Below are positions 17,402 through 25,176 of a stretch of 64,000 bases of DNA, in pieces. This stretch comes from Pseudomonas sp. B28(2017) (GTDB lineage Bacteria > Pseudomonadota > Gammaproteobacteria > Pseudomonadales > Pseudomonadaceae). A program made the translations under genes and the position numbers. The notes below the pieces were generated by a model. It worked only from the letters and a program-made list of their open reading frames with translations, searched no databases and was not told where the DNA came from. Each line of letters opens with the position of its first letter. Position 1 is the stretch's first letter. Location of the stretch: contig NZ_NEJH01000004.1 in NCBI RefSeq assembly GCF_002113025.1, forward strand, positions 496,001 through 560,000, in the 5' to 3' direction.

Positions 17402-18316
17402 ATGCCTGCCAACCATTTCAACACCCACTGTCCCGACTGGGCCGAAGCGTTGCTCAACGGCTTCAGCCAGATCTTTCTCCAGCGCAATCCGCTGTGCGGC
17501 CTGCTGTGCCTGCTGGCCATTCTGTTCACGGCGCCCGCCTTGCTCGGCGGCGCTTTGCTCGGCGGTGTCGCCGGGCTGCTCACCGCGCAACGTCGCAACT
17601 ATGCCAAAGCTGACCGGCAAGCCGGGTTGTTCAGCTACAACGGCGTTCTGCTCGGTCTGTTGTTGAGCCTGTATTTCCCCTGGTCGGCAATGATGCCGCT
17701 GCTGATTCTGGCCGCCGGTGGCCTGAGTGCGATGATCACCCAGCAGTGGCTCAAGCGCGTCCGGGTCAGCCAATACCTGCCTGCCTACACGGCGCCCTTC
17801 GTCGGGCTGGGCTGGTTGCTGCTGTGCTTCGCCACACCCTCGACACAAGCGCACTTGATCGAAGTCAGCACGCTGAACATGCTCGCCGCCCCCCTTAAAG
17901 GCCTCGGCCAGGTGATGTTCCTCGGTCATCCGCTGGCCGGTGCGATGATTGCCGCCGGTTTGCTGATCGCCGATCGCCGCGCCTTCGGCTGGGCGTTGCT
18001 GGCGTCTGTCGCGGGCATGGGCTGGAACCTGCTGCACCACGACTTCTACAGTGCATTGCTCGGTCTTGGTGGCTATAACGCCGTACTCGCCGCCCTCGCC
18101 TTCAGCTCGCAGCGTCGCCAACCGTGGCTGCCGCTGGTTGGCATCGGCCTGGCGCTGGTGCTGACGCCGGTGTTTGCCGCCATTGGTCTGCCCACGCTGA
18201 CCGCGCCGTTCATTCTTGCCTGCTGGCTGATTCGCAGCGTTGTGCAAATGCTTGGCAAAGCCACTGTCGAAAGCGTGCCTTGCGCTAACGGGGAGAATCA
18301 ACCTAGGCTGCGCTGA
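17402..18316 (+). CDS. Urea transporter (UT family)
   Basis: 304-residue inner-membrane protein of the urea transporter family, which forms a passive urea channel. It has two homologous halves, and each half carries the pore signature: 'QAGLFSYNGVLLGLLLSLYF' region (about 77-95) and 'GLGGYNAVLAALAF' (about 220-235). About ten membrane helices are predicted. It lies after the pyk gene in the conserved Pseudomonas order, which links glyoxylate use with urea uptake or release during purine/allantoin breakdown. The ATG at 17402 has no strong ribosome binding site, but 'MPANHFNTHCPDWAEALLNG' is a normal family start. Confidence 0.92.
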   Translation: MPANHFNTHCPDWAEALLNGFSQIFLQRNPLCGLLCLLAILFTAPALLGGALLGGVAGLLTAQRRNYAKADRQAGLFSYNGVLLGLLLSLYFPWSAMMPLLILAAGGLSAMITQQWLKRVRVSQYLPAYTAPFVGLGWLLLCFATPSTQAHLIEVSTLNMLAAPLKGLGQVMFLGHPLAGAMIAAGLLIADRRAFGWALLASVAGMGWNLLHHDFYSALLGLGGYNAVLAALAFSSQRRQPWLPLVGIGLALVLTPVFAAIGLPTLTAPFILACWLIRSVVQMLGKATVESVPCANGENQPRLR

Positions 18317-18331
18317 TTTGCGGCCAAGGCG

Positions 18332-19162
18332 ATGTGCATGATCAGCAACGACACGTGGCGTAATCGCCTGTACGTGATTATTTTCCAGACCGATACCGTC
18401 GCCGGGCGACGCTTCGACACCAGCCTGCTGCTGATCATCCTCGCCAGCCTGGTGGTGGTGATTCTGGACAGCATCGATGAGGTCCACCAAAACTACGCCA
18501 GCCTGCTGGCGTACATCGAGTGGGGCTTCACGGTGATCTTCCTCGGCGAGTACATCCTGCGCCTGTACTGCTCGCCCAAGCCCCTGCGCTATGCCTTCAG
18601 TTTCTATGGCATGGTGGACCTGCTGGCCATCGTGCCCGGCGTCCTCGCGCTGTACTACAGCGATGCCCAGTACCTGCTGATCATCCGGGTGATCCGGATG
18701 TTGCGGATCTTCCGCGTGCTCAAACTCGGCCCCTACCTCAAGCAAGCCCATTACCTGCTCGATGCCCTGCGCGGCAGCAAGCAGAAAATCCTCGTATTCC
18801 TGCTCAGCGTCTGCACCCTGGTGACAGTGTTCGGCACCCTGATGTACGTGGTCGAAGGCCCGCAACATGGCTTCACCAGCATTCCCAAGGGTATTTACTG
18901 GGCGATCGTCACTCTCACCACCGTCGGCTACGGCGACATCGTGCCCAAGACCGCACTGGGCCAGGTCATCTCGTCGATGGTGATGATCACCGGTTACTCG
19001 ATCATTGCCGTGCCCACCGGGATCTTCACCGCCGAACTGGCCACGGCCATGCGTGGCGGCCAGTTGCAGCACGACTGCCCGGTGTGTGCGAAAAACAGCC
19101 ACGAGCAAGAAGCGTCGTTCTGTTCCCGTTGCGGCAATGCGCTATTCAAGAAGCGGGAATAA
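18332..19162 (+). CDS. Voltage-gated-like potassium channel with C-terminal zinc ribbon
   Basis: 276-residue six-helix ion channel subunit. S1-S3 occupy about residues 32-105. The S4 voltage sensor is 'RVIRMLRIFRVLKL' (119-132) with five basic residues, and the pore loop has the selectivity filter TVGYGD (197-202). The tail (247-270) carries two CxxC pairs, C249/C252 and C264/C267, of zinc-ribbon type; this is not a standard part of the channel fold. It starts 15 nt after the urea transporter gene. The start could be ATG 18332 or ATG 18338. Potassium selectivity is inferred from the filter. Confidence 0.9.
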   Translation: MCMISNDTWRNRLYVIIFQTDTVAGRRFDTSLLLIILASLVVVILDSIDEVHQNYASLLAYIEWGFTVIFLGEYILRLYCSPKPLRYAFSFYGMVDLLAIVPGVLALYYSDAQYLLIIRVIRMLRIFRVLKLGPYLKQAHYLLDALRGSKQKILVFLLSVCTLVTVFGTLMYVVEGPQHGFTSIPKGIYWAIVTLTTVGYGDIVPKTALGQVISSMVMITGYSIIAVPTGIFTAELATAMRGGQLQHDCPVCAKNSHEQEASFCSRCGNALFKKRE

Positions 19163-19187
19163 GCAAAGAGCTTTTTAATCTTTAAAG

Positions 19188-19211
19188 GACTATACGAGCC
19201 CAGTTATAGTC
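19188..19211. promoter_or_regulatory. Inverted repeat upstream of sbp
   Basis: GACTATA (19188-19194) and TATAGTC (19205-19211) form 7-bp perfect arms 10 nt apart, ending 42 nt before the sbp start. Sulfate-binding protein genes are induced on sulfur starvation through CysB, so this could be part of that control or a core promoter structure; the sequence alone cannot decide. Confidence 0.45.
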
Positions 19212-19253
19212 GCTGGCAAATTGCCCCACTTTTAATAGAACAAGGAATGCGCA

Positions 19254-20252
19254 GTGAAAAAACTCTTTGGCGCCTCACTTCTCGCCGCTGGCCTGGCCCT
19301 GGGCAACATCGCCCAGGCTGCACCGACCCTGCTCAACGTTTCCTACGACGTGATGCGAGATTTCTACAAGGACTACAACACTGCGTTCCAGAAACACTGG
19401 CAAGCCGAGCACAACGAAAACATCACTCTGCAAATGTCCTTCGGCGGCTCCAGCAAACAGGCGCGTTCAGTCATCGACGGTTTGCCGGCTGACGTGATCA
19501 CCATGAACATGGCCACCGACATCAACGCCCTGGCCGACAACGGTAAACTGGTCCCGGACAACTGGGTCACGCGCCTGCCGAACAACAGCGCGCCGTTCAC
19601 CTCGGCCACCGTGTTCATCGTACGCAAGGGCAACCCGAAAGCCCTGAAGGACTGGCCGGACCTGCTCAAGGACGGCGTTCAGGTCGTCGTGCCGAACCCG
19701 AAAACCTCCGGCAACGGTCGCTACACCTACCTCTCGGCCTGGGGTTACGTACTGAAAAACGGCGGTGACGAGAACAAGGCCAAAGACTTCGTCGGCAAGC
19801 TGTTCAAACAAGCGCCAGTACTCGACACCGGTGGCCGTGCCGCCACCACCACCTTCATGACCAATCAGATCGGCGACGTACTGGTGACCTTCGAGAACGA
19901 AGCGGAAATGATCGCCCGCGAATTCGGCCGTGATCAGTTCGAAGTCATCTACCCAAGCGTTTCCGCCGAAGCCGAGCCACCGGTGTCGGTGGTCGACAAA
20001 TCGGTCGACAAGAAAGGCACCCGCGCCGCCGCCGAGCAATACCTGAAGTACCTGTGGTCGCCGGAAGGCCAGGAAATCGCCGCCGCCAACTACCTGCGCC
20101 CGCGTGACCCGGCCGTGCTGGCCAAGTACACCGACCGCTTCCCGAAAGTGGACTTCCTGTCCGTCGAGAAGACCTTCGGTGACTGGCGCACCGTGCAGAA
20201 GACCCACTTCAATGATGGTGGGGTTTTCGACCAGATTTATAGCGGTCAGTGA
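19254..20252 (+). CDS. sbp: Sulfate/thiosulfate-binding periplasmic protein
   Basis: 332-residue binding protein for the CysTWA sulfate ABC transporter. The signal peptide runs to about residue 23 (GNIAQA-A). Family motifs are 'LLNVSYDVMRDFYKDYNTAF', 'FGGSSKQARSVIDGLPADVITMN' and 'NPKTSGNGRYTYLSAWGY', which line the sulfate site. The start is GTG at 19254, with AAGGAA upstream. It is monocistronic, ending in a strong terminator at 20270. No cysTWA genes lie nearby, so this is probably the separate starvation-induced sbp. Confidence 0.96.
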   Translation: MKKLFGASLLAAGLALGNIAQAAPTLLNVSYDVMRDFYKDYNTAFQKHWQAEHNENITLQMSFGGSSKQARSVIDGLPADVITMNMATDINALADNGKLVPDNWVTRLPNNSAPFTSATVFIVRKGNPKALKDWPDLLKDGVQVVVPNPKTSGNGRYTYLSAWGYVLKNGGDENKAKDFVGKLFKQAPVLDTGGRAATTTFMTNQIGDVLVTFENEAEMIAREFGRDQFEVIYPSVSAEAEPPVSVVDKSVDKKGTRAAAEQYLKYLWSPEGQEIAAANYLRPRDPAVLAKYTDRFPKVDFLSVEKTFGDWRTVQKTHFNDGGVFDQIYSGQ

Positions 20253-20269
20253 TGGTCGGGCGGTAACGA

Positions 20270-20298
20270 AAAGGCGACCTGCACAGGTCGCCTTTTTT
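20270..20298. terminator. Intrinsic terminator of sbp (bidirectional)
   Basis: AAGGCGACCT-GCAC-AGGTCGCCTT gives a 10-bp GC-rich stem followed by a T-run on the plus strand and preceded by As. It therefore can end both sbp and the convergent lipoprotein gene, whose stop is at 20311. Confidence 0.92.
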
Positions 20299-20310
20299 GT
20301 GGCTGTCATT

Positions 20311-20754
20311 TCAGCTCAGGTTGCCGCAGAAAATAGCCTGGTGACCATCGGCCGGGCTTTCACGCACCACCAGGGCATAGCCGCCGGCTCGAAGGGTCTC
20401 GACAGCGACCGGTGCGCTTTTCCAGAAATACTGGTGCGACGCCGCCGAATAGAAGCGTGCATTCGGTCCGTCGTTCAAGTCATAGGCCGGTTTCGCCCCC
20501 AGGTTTGCGCAACTGCCCGGATAGATATAGGCCATCAGACGACCCGGTAACGCACTGCCCATGGGCTCGCCACTGACTGCAAACCAGAACACGGTGTCAT
20601 GCCCACTGGGCATCATGATCGGCCGGCCGACATTCCCGACATTGGCCGAGGTGCCGTTCAGGGGAACGTTGGTGACTTGGTTGTCCGGCACTGTCGAACA
20701 TCCACAGAGCCCGCCGACTGCGACAACGAACGCCAGCGAAGATACGATTTTCAT
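20311..20754 (-). CDS. Hypothetical lipoprotein
   Basis: 147-residue predicted lipoprotein. The lipobox is G-L-C-G-C-S near residue 19, with the acylated Cys followed by Ser, which favours outer-membrane sorting. The mature part has no family that I recognise; it includes 'GRPIMMPSGHDTVFWFAVSGE' and two further cysteines ('YPGSCANLGA', 'AIFCGNLS') that could pair in the periplasm. It is monocistronic and convergent with sbp. The function is unknown. Confidence 0.8.
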   Translation of the reverse strand: MKIVSSLAFVVAVGGLCGCSTVPDNQVTNVPLNGTSANVGNVGRPIMMPSGHDTVFWFAVSGEPMGSALPGRLMAYIYPGSCANLGAKPAYDLNDGPNARFYSAASHQYFWKSAPVAVETLRAGGYALVVRESPADGHQAIFCGNLS

Positions 20755-20860
20755 CGTGATACTCCCGCGTGTAAGGACACATTGAAGTGATCCCCCCTGT
20801 AGATTCTAGCTAGCGGGGCTCTGCGGGTTTTTCTTCGGATGGTCGGTTGCGACGTGTCGG

Positions 20861-21276
20861 CTACATTGGCAGAGTCACGCCCTCCTTGCCCACCGAAATG
20901 GATTGAGCGGTGAGCGTGCCGTCAGGGCCCTGCGTCACAAAGGTCACGATCTTTACGCCCACCTTCATCTCCAGGGCCTTGAGGGTGCCATCCTCCTGAG
21001 GAATAGCGCGGAGTCAATGTAGCTGCCGGGCTTGATGTCTTCGATGTTGGCCAGGGTCACGGCGCGGCCCCTGGTGTCCCTGGTCAGATTGATCACCACG
21101 TTGTCGCCGCTGTTGGCATGGACTTTCAGAACGTCCGGACTGACGCCGGTGATCTCGCCGCGCACCCCGATGCGCGTGCCTGGTGCGTCTTCGGCCCGGA
21201 CCAGGCCAGCGCTGAAGATGCTGATCAAGGTGACGACTGAAACGCAGTGAATCATCTGACGGAACATCGCATTCAT
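20861..21276 (-). pseudogene. DUF5666-like periplasmic protein gene, frameshifted
   Basis: The reading frame starts at ATG 21276 (GGAGGAA upstream), with a signal peptide (about 1-27, ending GLVRA) and a small beta-rich domain 'RIGVRGEITGVSPDVLKVHANSGDNVVINLT' of DUF5666 type. After 'KPGSYIDSA' the frame breaks near 21005-21008 and soon meets a stop at about 20965. In the neighbouring frame the sequence continues as 'PQEDGTLKALEMKVGVK...' to a TAG at 20861, the usual family ending. Restoring one G (GCGCTATT to GCGGCTATT) joins the two into 138 residues. It is a recent single-base deletion or a sequencing error. Confidence 0.8.
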
Positions 21277-21340
21277 GGAGTGTTCCTCCAGATACAAGAC
21301 GTGGAGTGAGAACATAAGCACGCTATCGAACAAGATGTAA

Positions 21341-21357
21341 GTGAATGTATCATTCAC
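21341..21357. promoter_or_regulatory. Perfect inverted repeat GTGAATG-TAT-CATTCAC
   Basis: 7-bp perfect arms with a 3-nt spacer, in the 235-nt divergent gap between the frameshifted DUF5666-like gene and the MFS gene. The size and form suit a dimeric repressor of TetR type. A second dyad sharing CATTC/GAATG lies at 21410. Confidence 0.55.
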
Positions 21358-21409
21358 CTCCAGTGTTTTGACGCAAGGCACTTCGGCGGACGACACACCC
21401 GTCCGCCAG

Positions 21410-21428
21410 TCATTCCGCAATGGAATGA
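21410..21428. promoter_or_regulatory. Inverted repeat TCATTCC-GCAAT-GGAATGA
   Basis: 7-bp perfect arms with a 5-nt spacer, 84 nt before the MFS start. It shares the CATTC half-element with the dyad at 21341, which suggests two sites for one regulator. No regulator gene of matching type is adjacent except the LysR gene beyond the MFS gene. Confidence 0.5.
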
Positions 21429-21511
21429 TTACTATCACTCCATTCCCGCTTCCGCCGTTTCAGTCAGCCCGTTAGCCTGCGCGCAATCCTTTCCGTACAG
21501 CGAGACTCAAT

Positions 21512-22717
21512 ATGATCCCAGCGACCCAGGTGCCCCATGGCACCGCGACAATGACCCGAGGCATGGTGCTGCTGTTCGCCTTCTGCTGCGGCGCCATTGT
21601 CGCCAACATCTACTACGCCCAGCCGATCATCGGCCTGATCGCTCCGGACATCGGCCTGACCAATGCCATGGCCAGCCTGATCGTCTCCCTGACTCAGATC
21701 GGCTATGCGCTGGGACTGTTTTTCCTGGTGCCGCTGGGGGACCTGCTGGAGAACCGCCGGTTGATGATCATCACCACGCTGGTGGCGATTGTCAGCCTGC
21801 TGGGTGCGGCGTTCACCGATCAGCCGAACGTGTTTTTGCTGATTTCGCTGTTGGTGGGGTTCAGTTCCGTTTCGGTGCAAATCCTGATTCCGTTGGCTGC
21901 GCACCTGGCGCCGGAAGAAACACGTGGCCGTGTGGTTGGCGCAATCATGGGCGGTTTGTTGCTCGGCATCCTGCTGGCCCGGCCAGTGTCCAGTGTGGTG
22001 GCCGATCACTTCGGCTGGCGGGCGATGTTTGTGATTGCCGCGGTATTGATGGCGGCCATCAGCATCGTGCTGGCGATGACCATTCCCAAGCGTGAACCTG
22101 ATCACAGCGCGTCCTATGGCCAATTGCTGGGCTCGCTGTGGACACTGTTGCGCAGGCAGCCGGTGCTGCGCCAGCGTGCGTTTTACCAGGGCTGCATGTT
22201 TGCCACCTTCAGCCTGTTCTGGACCGCCGTGCCGCTGGAGCTGGCGCGCAATCACGGATTGTCGCAAAGCGAGATCGCGATTTTCGCGCTAGTGGGAGCC
22301 ATCGGCGCCATTGCCGCCCCGATCGCCGGACGCCTGGCCGATGCCGGACACACCCGCATCTCGTCATTGCTGGCCCTGATGTTCGCCAGTCTGAGTTTTG
22401 TGCCGGCGTTCATCCATCCCGCCTACAGCGTCATCGGTCTGGCCGTGACCGGCGTGGTGCTCGATTTCTGCGTGCAGATGAACATGGTCCTCGGCCAGCG
22501 TGCGGTCTACGCCCTCGACGGCAAAAGCCGCAGTCGCCTGAACGCGCTGTACATGACCAGCATCTTCATCGGCGGCGCCTTCGGCTCTTCGATAGCCAGC
22601 GCGGTGTACGAACACGGTGGCTGGTTGTGGATCGTGATCGTCGGCAGTGCATTCCCGCTGCTGGCATTGCTGCGGTTCCTGAGTGTTTCGCAGAAGGTTT
22701 CGCTGGCGACGGCGTAA
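21512..22717 (+). CDS. MFS transporter
   Basis: 401-residue major facilitator with twelve predicted helices. The A-motif region is 'GLFFLVPLGDLLENRRLMI' between helices 2 and 3. A central cytoplasmic loop lies at about 190-205 ('IPKREPDHSASYGQLLGS'), and the second half has 'GAIAAPIAGRLADAGHTR'. It resembles sugar-efflux or drug-efflux type MFS proteins; the substrate is unknown. It is followed by a LysR regulator in the same direction and preceded by two inverted repeats. ATG 21512 is used; ATG 21551 (MTRGMVLL) is an equally plausible start. Confidence 0.9.
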   Translation: MIPATQVPHGTATMTRGMVLLFAFCCGAIVANIYYAQPIIGLIAPDIGLTNAMASLIVSLTQIGYALGLFFLVPLGDLLENRRLMIITTLVAIVSLLGAAFTDQPNVFLLISLLVGFSSVSVQILIPLAAHLAPEETRGRVVGAIMGGLLLGILLARPVSSVVADHFGWRAMFVIAAVLMAAISIVLAMTIPKREPDHSASYGQLLGSLWTLLRRQPVLRQRAFYQGCMFATFSLFWTAVPLELARNHGLSQSEIAIFALVGAIGAIAAPIAGRLADAGHTRISSLLALMFASLSFVPAFIHPAYSVIGLAVTGVVLDFCVQMNMVLGQRAVYALDGKSRSRLNALYMTSIFIGGAFGSSIASAVYEHGGWLWIVIVGSAFPLLALLRFLSVSQKVSLATA

Positions 22718-22746
22718 GGACTCAATACCCGGTCGGATCGCCGCCC

Positions 22747-22766
22747 GGAGCAGGCTCGCTCCCACA
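22747..22766. repeat. Solitary REP sequence
   Basis: A single REP half (GGAGCAGGCTCGCTCCCACA) lies between the MFS and LysR genes, with no partner arm nearby. Its flank GGTCGGATCGCCGCC also precedes the left REP at 4694, which suggests a shared ancestral unit. Confidence 0.8.
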
Positions 22767-22807
22767 GTGGATCCGCAGTGTTTTTCAGAACAGTACAGGG
22801 ACTCTGA

Positions 22808-23692
22808 ATGGACCGCCTCGGCGCAATGGAAACCTTCGTCTGCGTGGTGGAAACCGGCTCGTTTTCCGCCGCCGCACGGCGTCTGAACATCGGCCAGCCG
22901 GCCGTGTCGAAAACCATCGCGCAGCTCGAGTCGCGGTTGGCGGTGCGGCTATTGCTGCGTTCGACCCGGGGGCTGACGCCCACCGAAGCCGGGCTGGCCT
23001 TTTTCGAACGGGCAAAGCGTGCCATCGAAGAAGCCGACGAGGCCGACAACGCCGCTCGAGGTTCCGCCAGCGGGCTGAGTGGCAACCTGCGTATCTGCGC
23101 GGCTGTCACTTTCGGCCGGCTGCATATCGTTCCGCACCTGGGTCCCTTCCTGGAGCAAAACCCGGCGTTGAACATCGACCTGATACTCGATGATCGCAAC
23201 GTCAACCTGGTGGAAGAAGGCGTCGATATCGCCCTGCGCATGGGTGCTCTGAGCGACTCGGGCCTGACTGCGCGCAAGATCGCCGAATGCCGGCGCATGG
23301 TACTGGGTACACCGGCGTACTTCGAAAAACACGGCGAGCCCACTTGCCCCACCGACCTGTGCAAGCACCAGGCAATCGTCTATACCCTCGGCGGCGCCAG
23401 TTGGCCGTTCAACAAGGCCGGCGAGGAACAATCGGTCATCGTCAGCGGCCGGATCCGCGTCAACGCCGCCGAAGGCCTGCGTGAAGCCGTGCTGACCCAC
23501 CAAGGGCTGACCATGGCCTCGCAATGGATGTTTGCGCCGGAACTGGCCGACGGTTCGGTCCGGGAAGTGATGAGGGACTGGGCTCTGCCGAACCTGGATT
23601 TGTGGGCGGTTTTCCCCACGGGGAGAATGACCAGCGCCAAGGCTCGGGCATTCGTGGAGTATGTACAGGGGCTGTTGGCCAGAAAGGCCTGA
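22808..23692 (+). CDS. LysR-family transcriptional regulator
   Basis: 294-residue LysR-type regulator. The winged HTH is at residues 1-60 ('METFVCVVETGSFSAAARRLNIGQPAVSKTIAQLE'), and a periplasmic-binding-protein-like effector domain spans about 90-290. It belongs to the broad group with 'LRICAAVTFGRLHIVPHLGPFL'. It lies 90 nt after the MFS gene in the same direction, so it may control it. The effector is unknown. Confidence 0.93.
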   Translation: MDRLGAMETFVCVVETGSFSAAARRLNIGQPAVSKTIAQLESRLAVRLLLRSTRGLTPTEAGLAFFERAKRAIEEADEADNAARGSASGLSGNLRICAAVTFGRLHIVPHLGPFLEQNPALNIDLILDDRNVNLVEEGVDIALRMGALSDSGLTARKIAECRRMVLGTPAYFEKHGEPTCPTDLCKHQAIVYTLGGASWPFNKAGEEQSVIVSGRIRVNAAEGLREAVLTHQGLTMASQWMFAPELADGSVREVMRDWALPNLDLWAVFPTGRMTSAKARAFVEYVQGLLARKA

Positions 23693-23707
23693 CAGGCAGC
23701 CGGGGGG

Positions 23708-24259
23708 TTACTCGTCAATGCAGACCAGCAACCGTTCGACCGTTTGCTCAAGCGGCCCGGAGTTGTCGAGCAAGTGCACGGCCGGGTCCTGCGCCAGCAG
23801 TTGCTCGCTGAATCGGGCATTGCGTGCCAACCGCTGATCGATCTCGATCGGCGATTCCCGCCCGCGCTCCAGCAAGCGATGACGCAGTACTGCCTGATCC
23901 ACAGTCAACAGCAGCACCAACGCGTTCGGATAGCGCAGGCGCGTGTTCTGCAAATGCCCCCGAGAGCCATTGATCAGTACGTCCTGCCCGGCGGCCAGCC
24001 AATCGTCGATTTCCCGCGGGATGCCATAGGATAACCCGTTGGCGTGCCAGCTCAGGGCGAATGCGCCCTGGGCCTCCATATCGGCGAACTGCTGTGCACT
24101 GACGCCCTGCGCCGCCTCGCCCACGGCCTCCGCCGAACGGGTGATGACCCGCCGCACGACGCGGCAGCCGCGTTCGGCCAACCGTGTTCGCGCAGCATCC
24201 AGCAGGCTGTCCTTGCCCGAACCTGAAGGCCCGATGAGATAGATCAACCTGCCCGCCAT
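23708..24259 (-). CDS. phnN: Ribose 1,5-bisphosphate phosphokinase PhnN
   Basis: 183-residue kinase that makes PRPP from ribose 1,5-bisphosphate, the last step of C-P lyase phosphonate breakdown. The P-loop is GPSGSGKD (residues 10-17) in 'MAGRLIYLIGPSGSGKDSLL', and the guanylate-kinase-like fold follows with 'RVITRSAEAVGEAAQGVS' and 'FALSWHANGLSYGIP'. The gene appears intact. It stands alone: no phnGHIJKLM genes are present. The frame remains open upstream of the ATG into a fragment that looks like PhnM (24344-24442). This implies loss of the rest of a phosphonate operon, leaving PhnN possibly for PRPP supply. Confidence 0.93.
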   Translation of the reverse strand: MAGRLIYLIGPSGSGKDSLLDAARTRLAERGCRVVRRVITRSAEAVGEAAQGVSAQQFADMEAQGAFALSWHANGLSYGIPREIDDWLAAGQDVLINGSRGHLQNTRLRYPNALVLLLTVDQAVLRHRLLERGRESPIEIDQRLARNARFSEQLLAQDPAVHLLDNSGPLEQTVERLLVCIDE

Positions 24260-24343
24260 CAAACCAACCTCTTCATTTGTCGCCCTGTTTGCCGGCCCCA
24301 CGGCAGACCGTCCTGATTGCGCTTGCACCGGATCAGCCTGCAG

Positions 24344-24442
24344 GCCCGGCGTATGATCCATCACCGACAGCGGTTGCACCAGCGGGTTTTCCAACGGGTC
24401 ACGGTATACGCTGAGGGTGTCCTCGCAGCGCAGGTCAATCCG
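24344..24442 (-). pseudogene. phnM fragment upstream of phnN
   Basis: In the same frame as phnN, this stretch encodes a piece with 'IDLRCEDTLSVYRD', 'PLVQPLSV' and then MDHTPG. PhnM (ribose-1-methylphosphonate triphosphate diphosphatase) has the pattern LRCE followed about 20-24 residues later by LVSLMDHxPGQRQF, so this looks like an internal segment of phnM. The metal-binding N- and C-terminal parts are absent. It ends in unrelated sequence 5' of phnN, and the 24477-25083 element begins 35 nt away on the other side. The match is from memory of the family and needs an alignment. Confidence 0.65.
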
Positions 24443-24476
24443 GCGTCGGGGTGTTGGGCGACGTGTTTTTTTACCG

Positions 24477-25083
24477 GTGTACATATCCGTTTCTGCGGTA
24501 ACGGCCACTTAGGGTTCCGCCCTGACGGCGGGTTACTTGGAAAAGCCCCAAGTAACCAAGGGCTCTTGCCCCTGACGTTCGGTGCCTCGCCAAGGCTCGG
24601 CATCCCCTCGCTCCGGTCTCTCGAGGGGGCAAGAAGATCAAAAGCCAAAGCGAGGCGGCCTGACAGCCGACCTAACCACAGATGAACGCGTTCCCCCTGT
24701 AGGAGCGAGAAGAGCAGAGCAAAAGCAGGTCGGCATACCCCCACGCTTTTCACCATTCAACAGGCCGAGCGTTAGCTCGCCTGCCGCTCTTGATCTTGAT
24801 CCACCCGCCCCCTCGGCAGGCTGAGTGGAGGTGTTCATCCGGGGAAAGGCGCGCAGCGCCGTTCGACGCAGTCGAACCCATTGCATGTAGGTCGCGCGAA
24901 GCCGACCGGAGGGCAATGCCCCCGGATGAATGCCGGAGCGAAGGAACCCCGAGCCCAGGCGAGGGGCCGGACGTTCGGGGCGAGCGTTTTTTTGCTTACT
25001 TTTTTTAGGCGCTTGTAAAAAAAGTGAGTCGCCGTAAGGGCGAAACCCTAAGCCGCCATGACCGCAGCAACGGATATGTACAC
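24477..25083. repeat. ~607-bp palindromic intergenic element with long terminal inverted repeats
   Basis: The outer 15 nt are perfect inverted repeats (GTGTACATATCCGTT at 24477-24491; complement at 25069-25083). About 45 further nt of each end pair imperfectly, including CTTAGGGTT and GCCGTAAGG-type blocks. Pairing resumes deeper: CTCGCCaaGGCTCGG (24586) with CCGAGCCcaGGCGAG (24949), CGCTCCGG (24609) with CCGGAGCG (24933), and TTCATCCGGGG (24834) with CCCCGGATGAA (24920). GTTCGACgcaGTCGAAC (24860-24876) is a further local hairpin. No convincing gene lies inside. Similar blocks recur between genes in fluorescent pseudomonads. It may be a MITE-like element or a structured repeat. Confidence 0.8.
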
Positions 25084-25148
25084 AGTCAGGCTCGCTCCTA
25101 CAGGTTTCAGCAGCGACCCGCCAATCACATTCCAGTGCAGGTACAAAA

Positions 25149-25170
25149 AAGGCGACCCAAAAGTCGCCTT
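25149..25170. terminator. Intrinsic terminator after the small lipoprotein gene
   Basis: AAGGCGAC-ccaaaa-GTCGCCTT gives an 8-bp stem preceded by six As on the plus strand, which read as a U-run for the minus-strand lipoprotein gene ending at 25177. It is well placed to end that transcript. Confidence 0.85.
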
Positions 25171-25176
25171 AATACG

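Noticed and set aside
24502..25064. Small genes inside the palindromic element
   Set aside because: All frames are short, follow from the inverted-repeat sequence, and lack ribosome binding sites or family resemblance.
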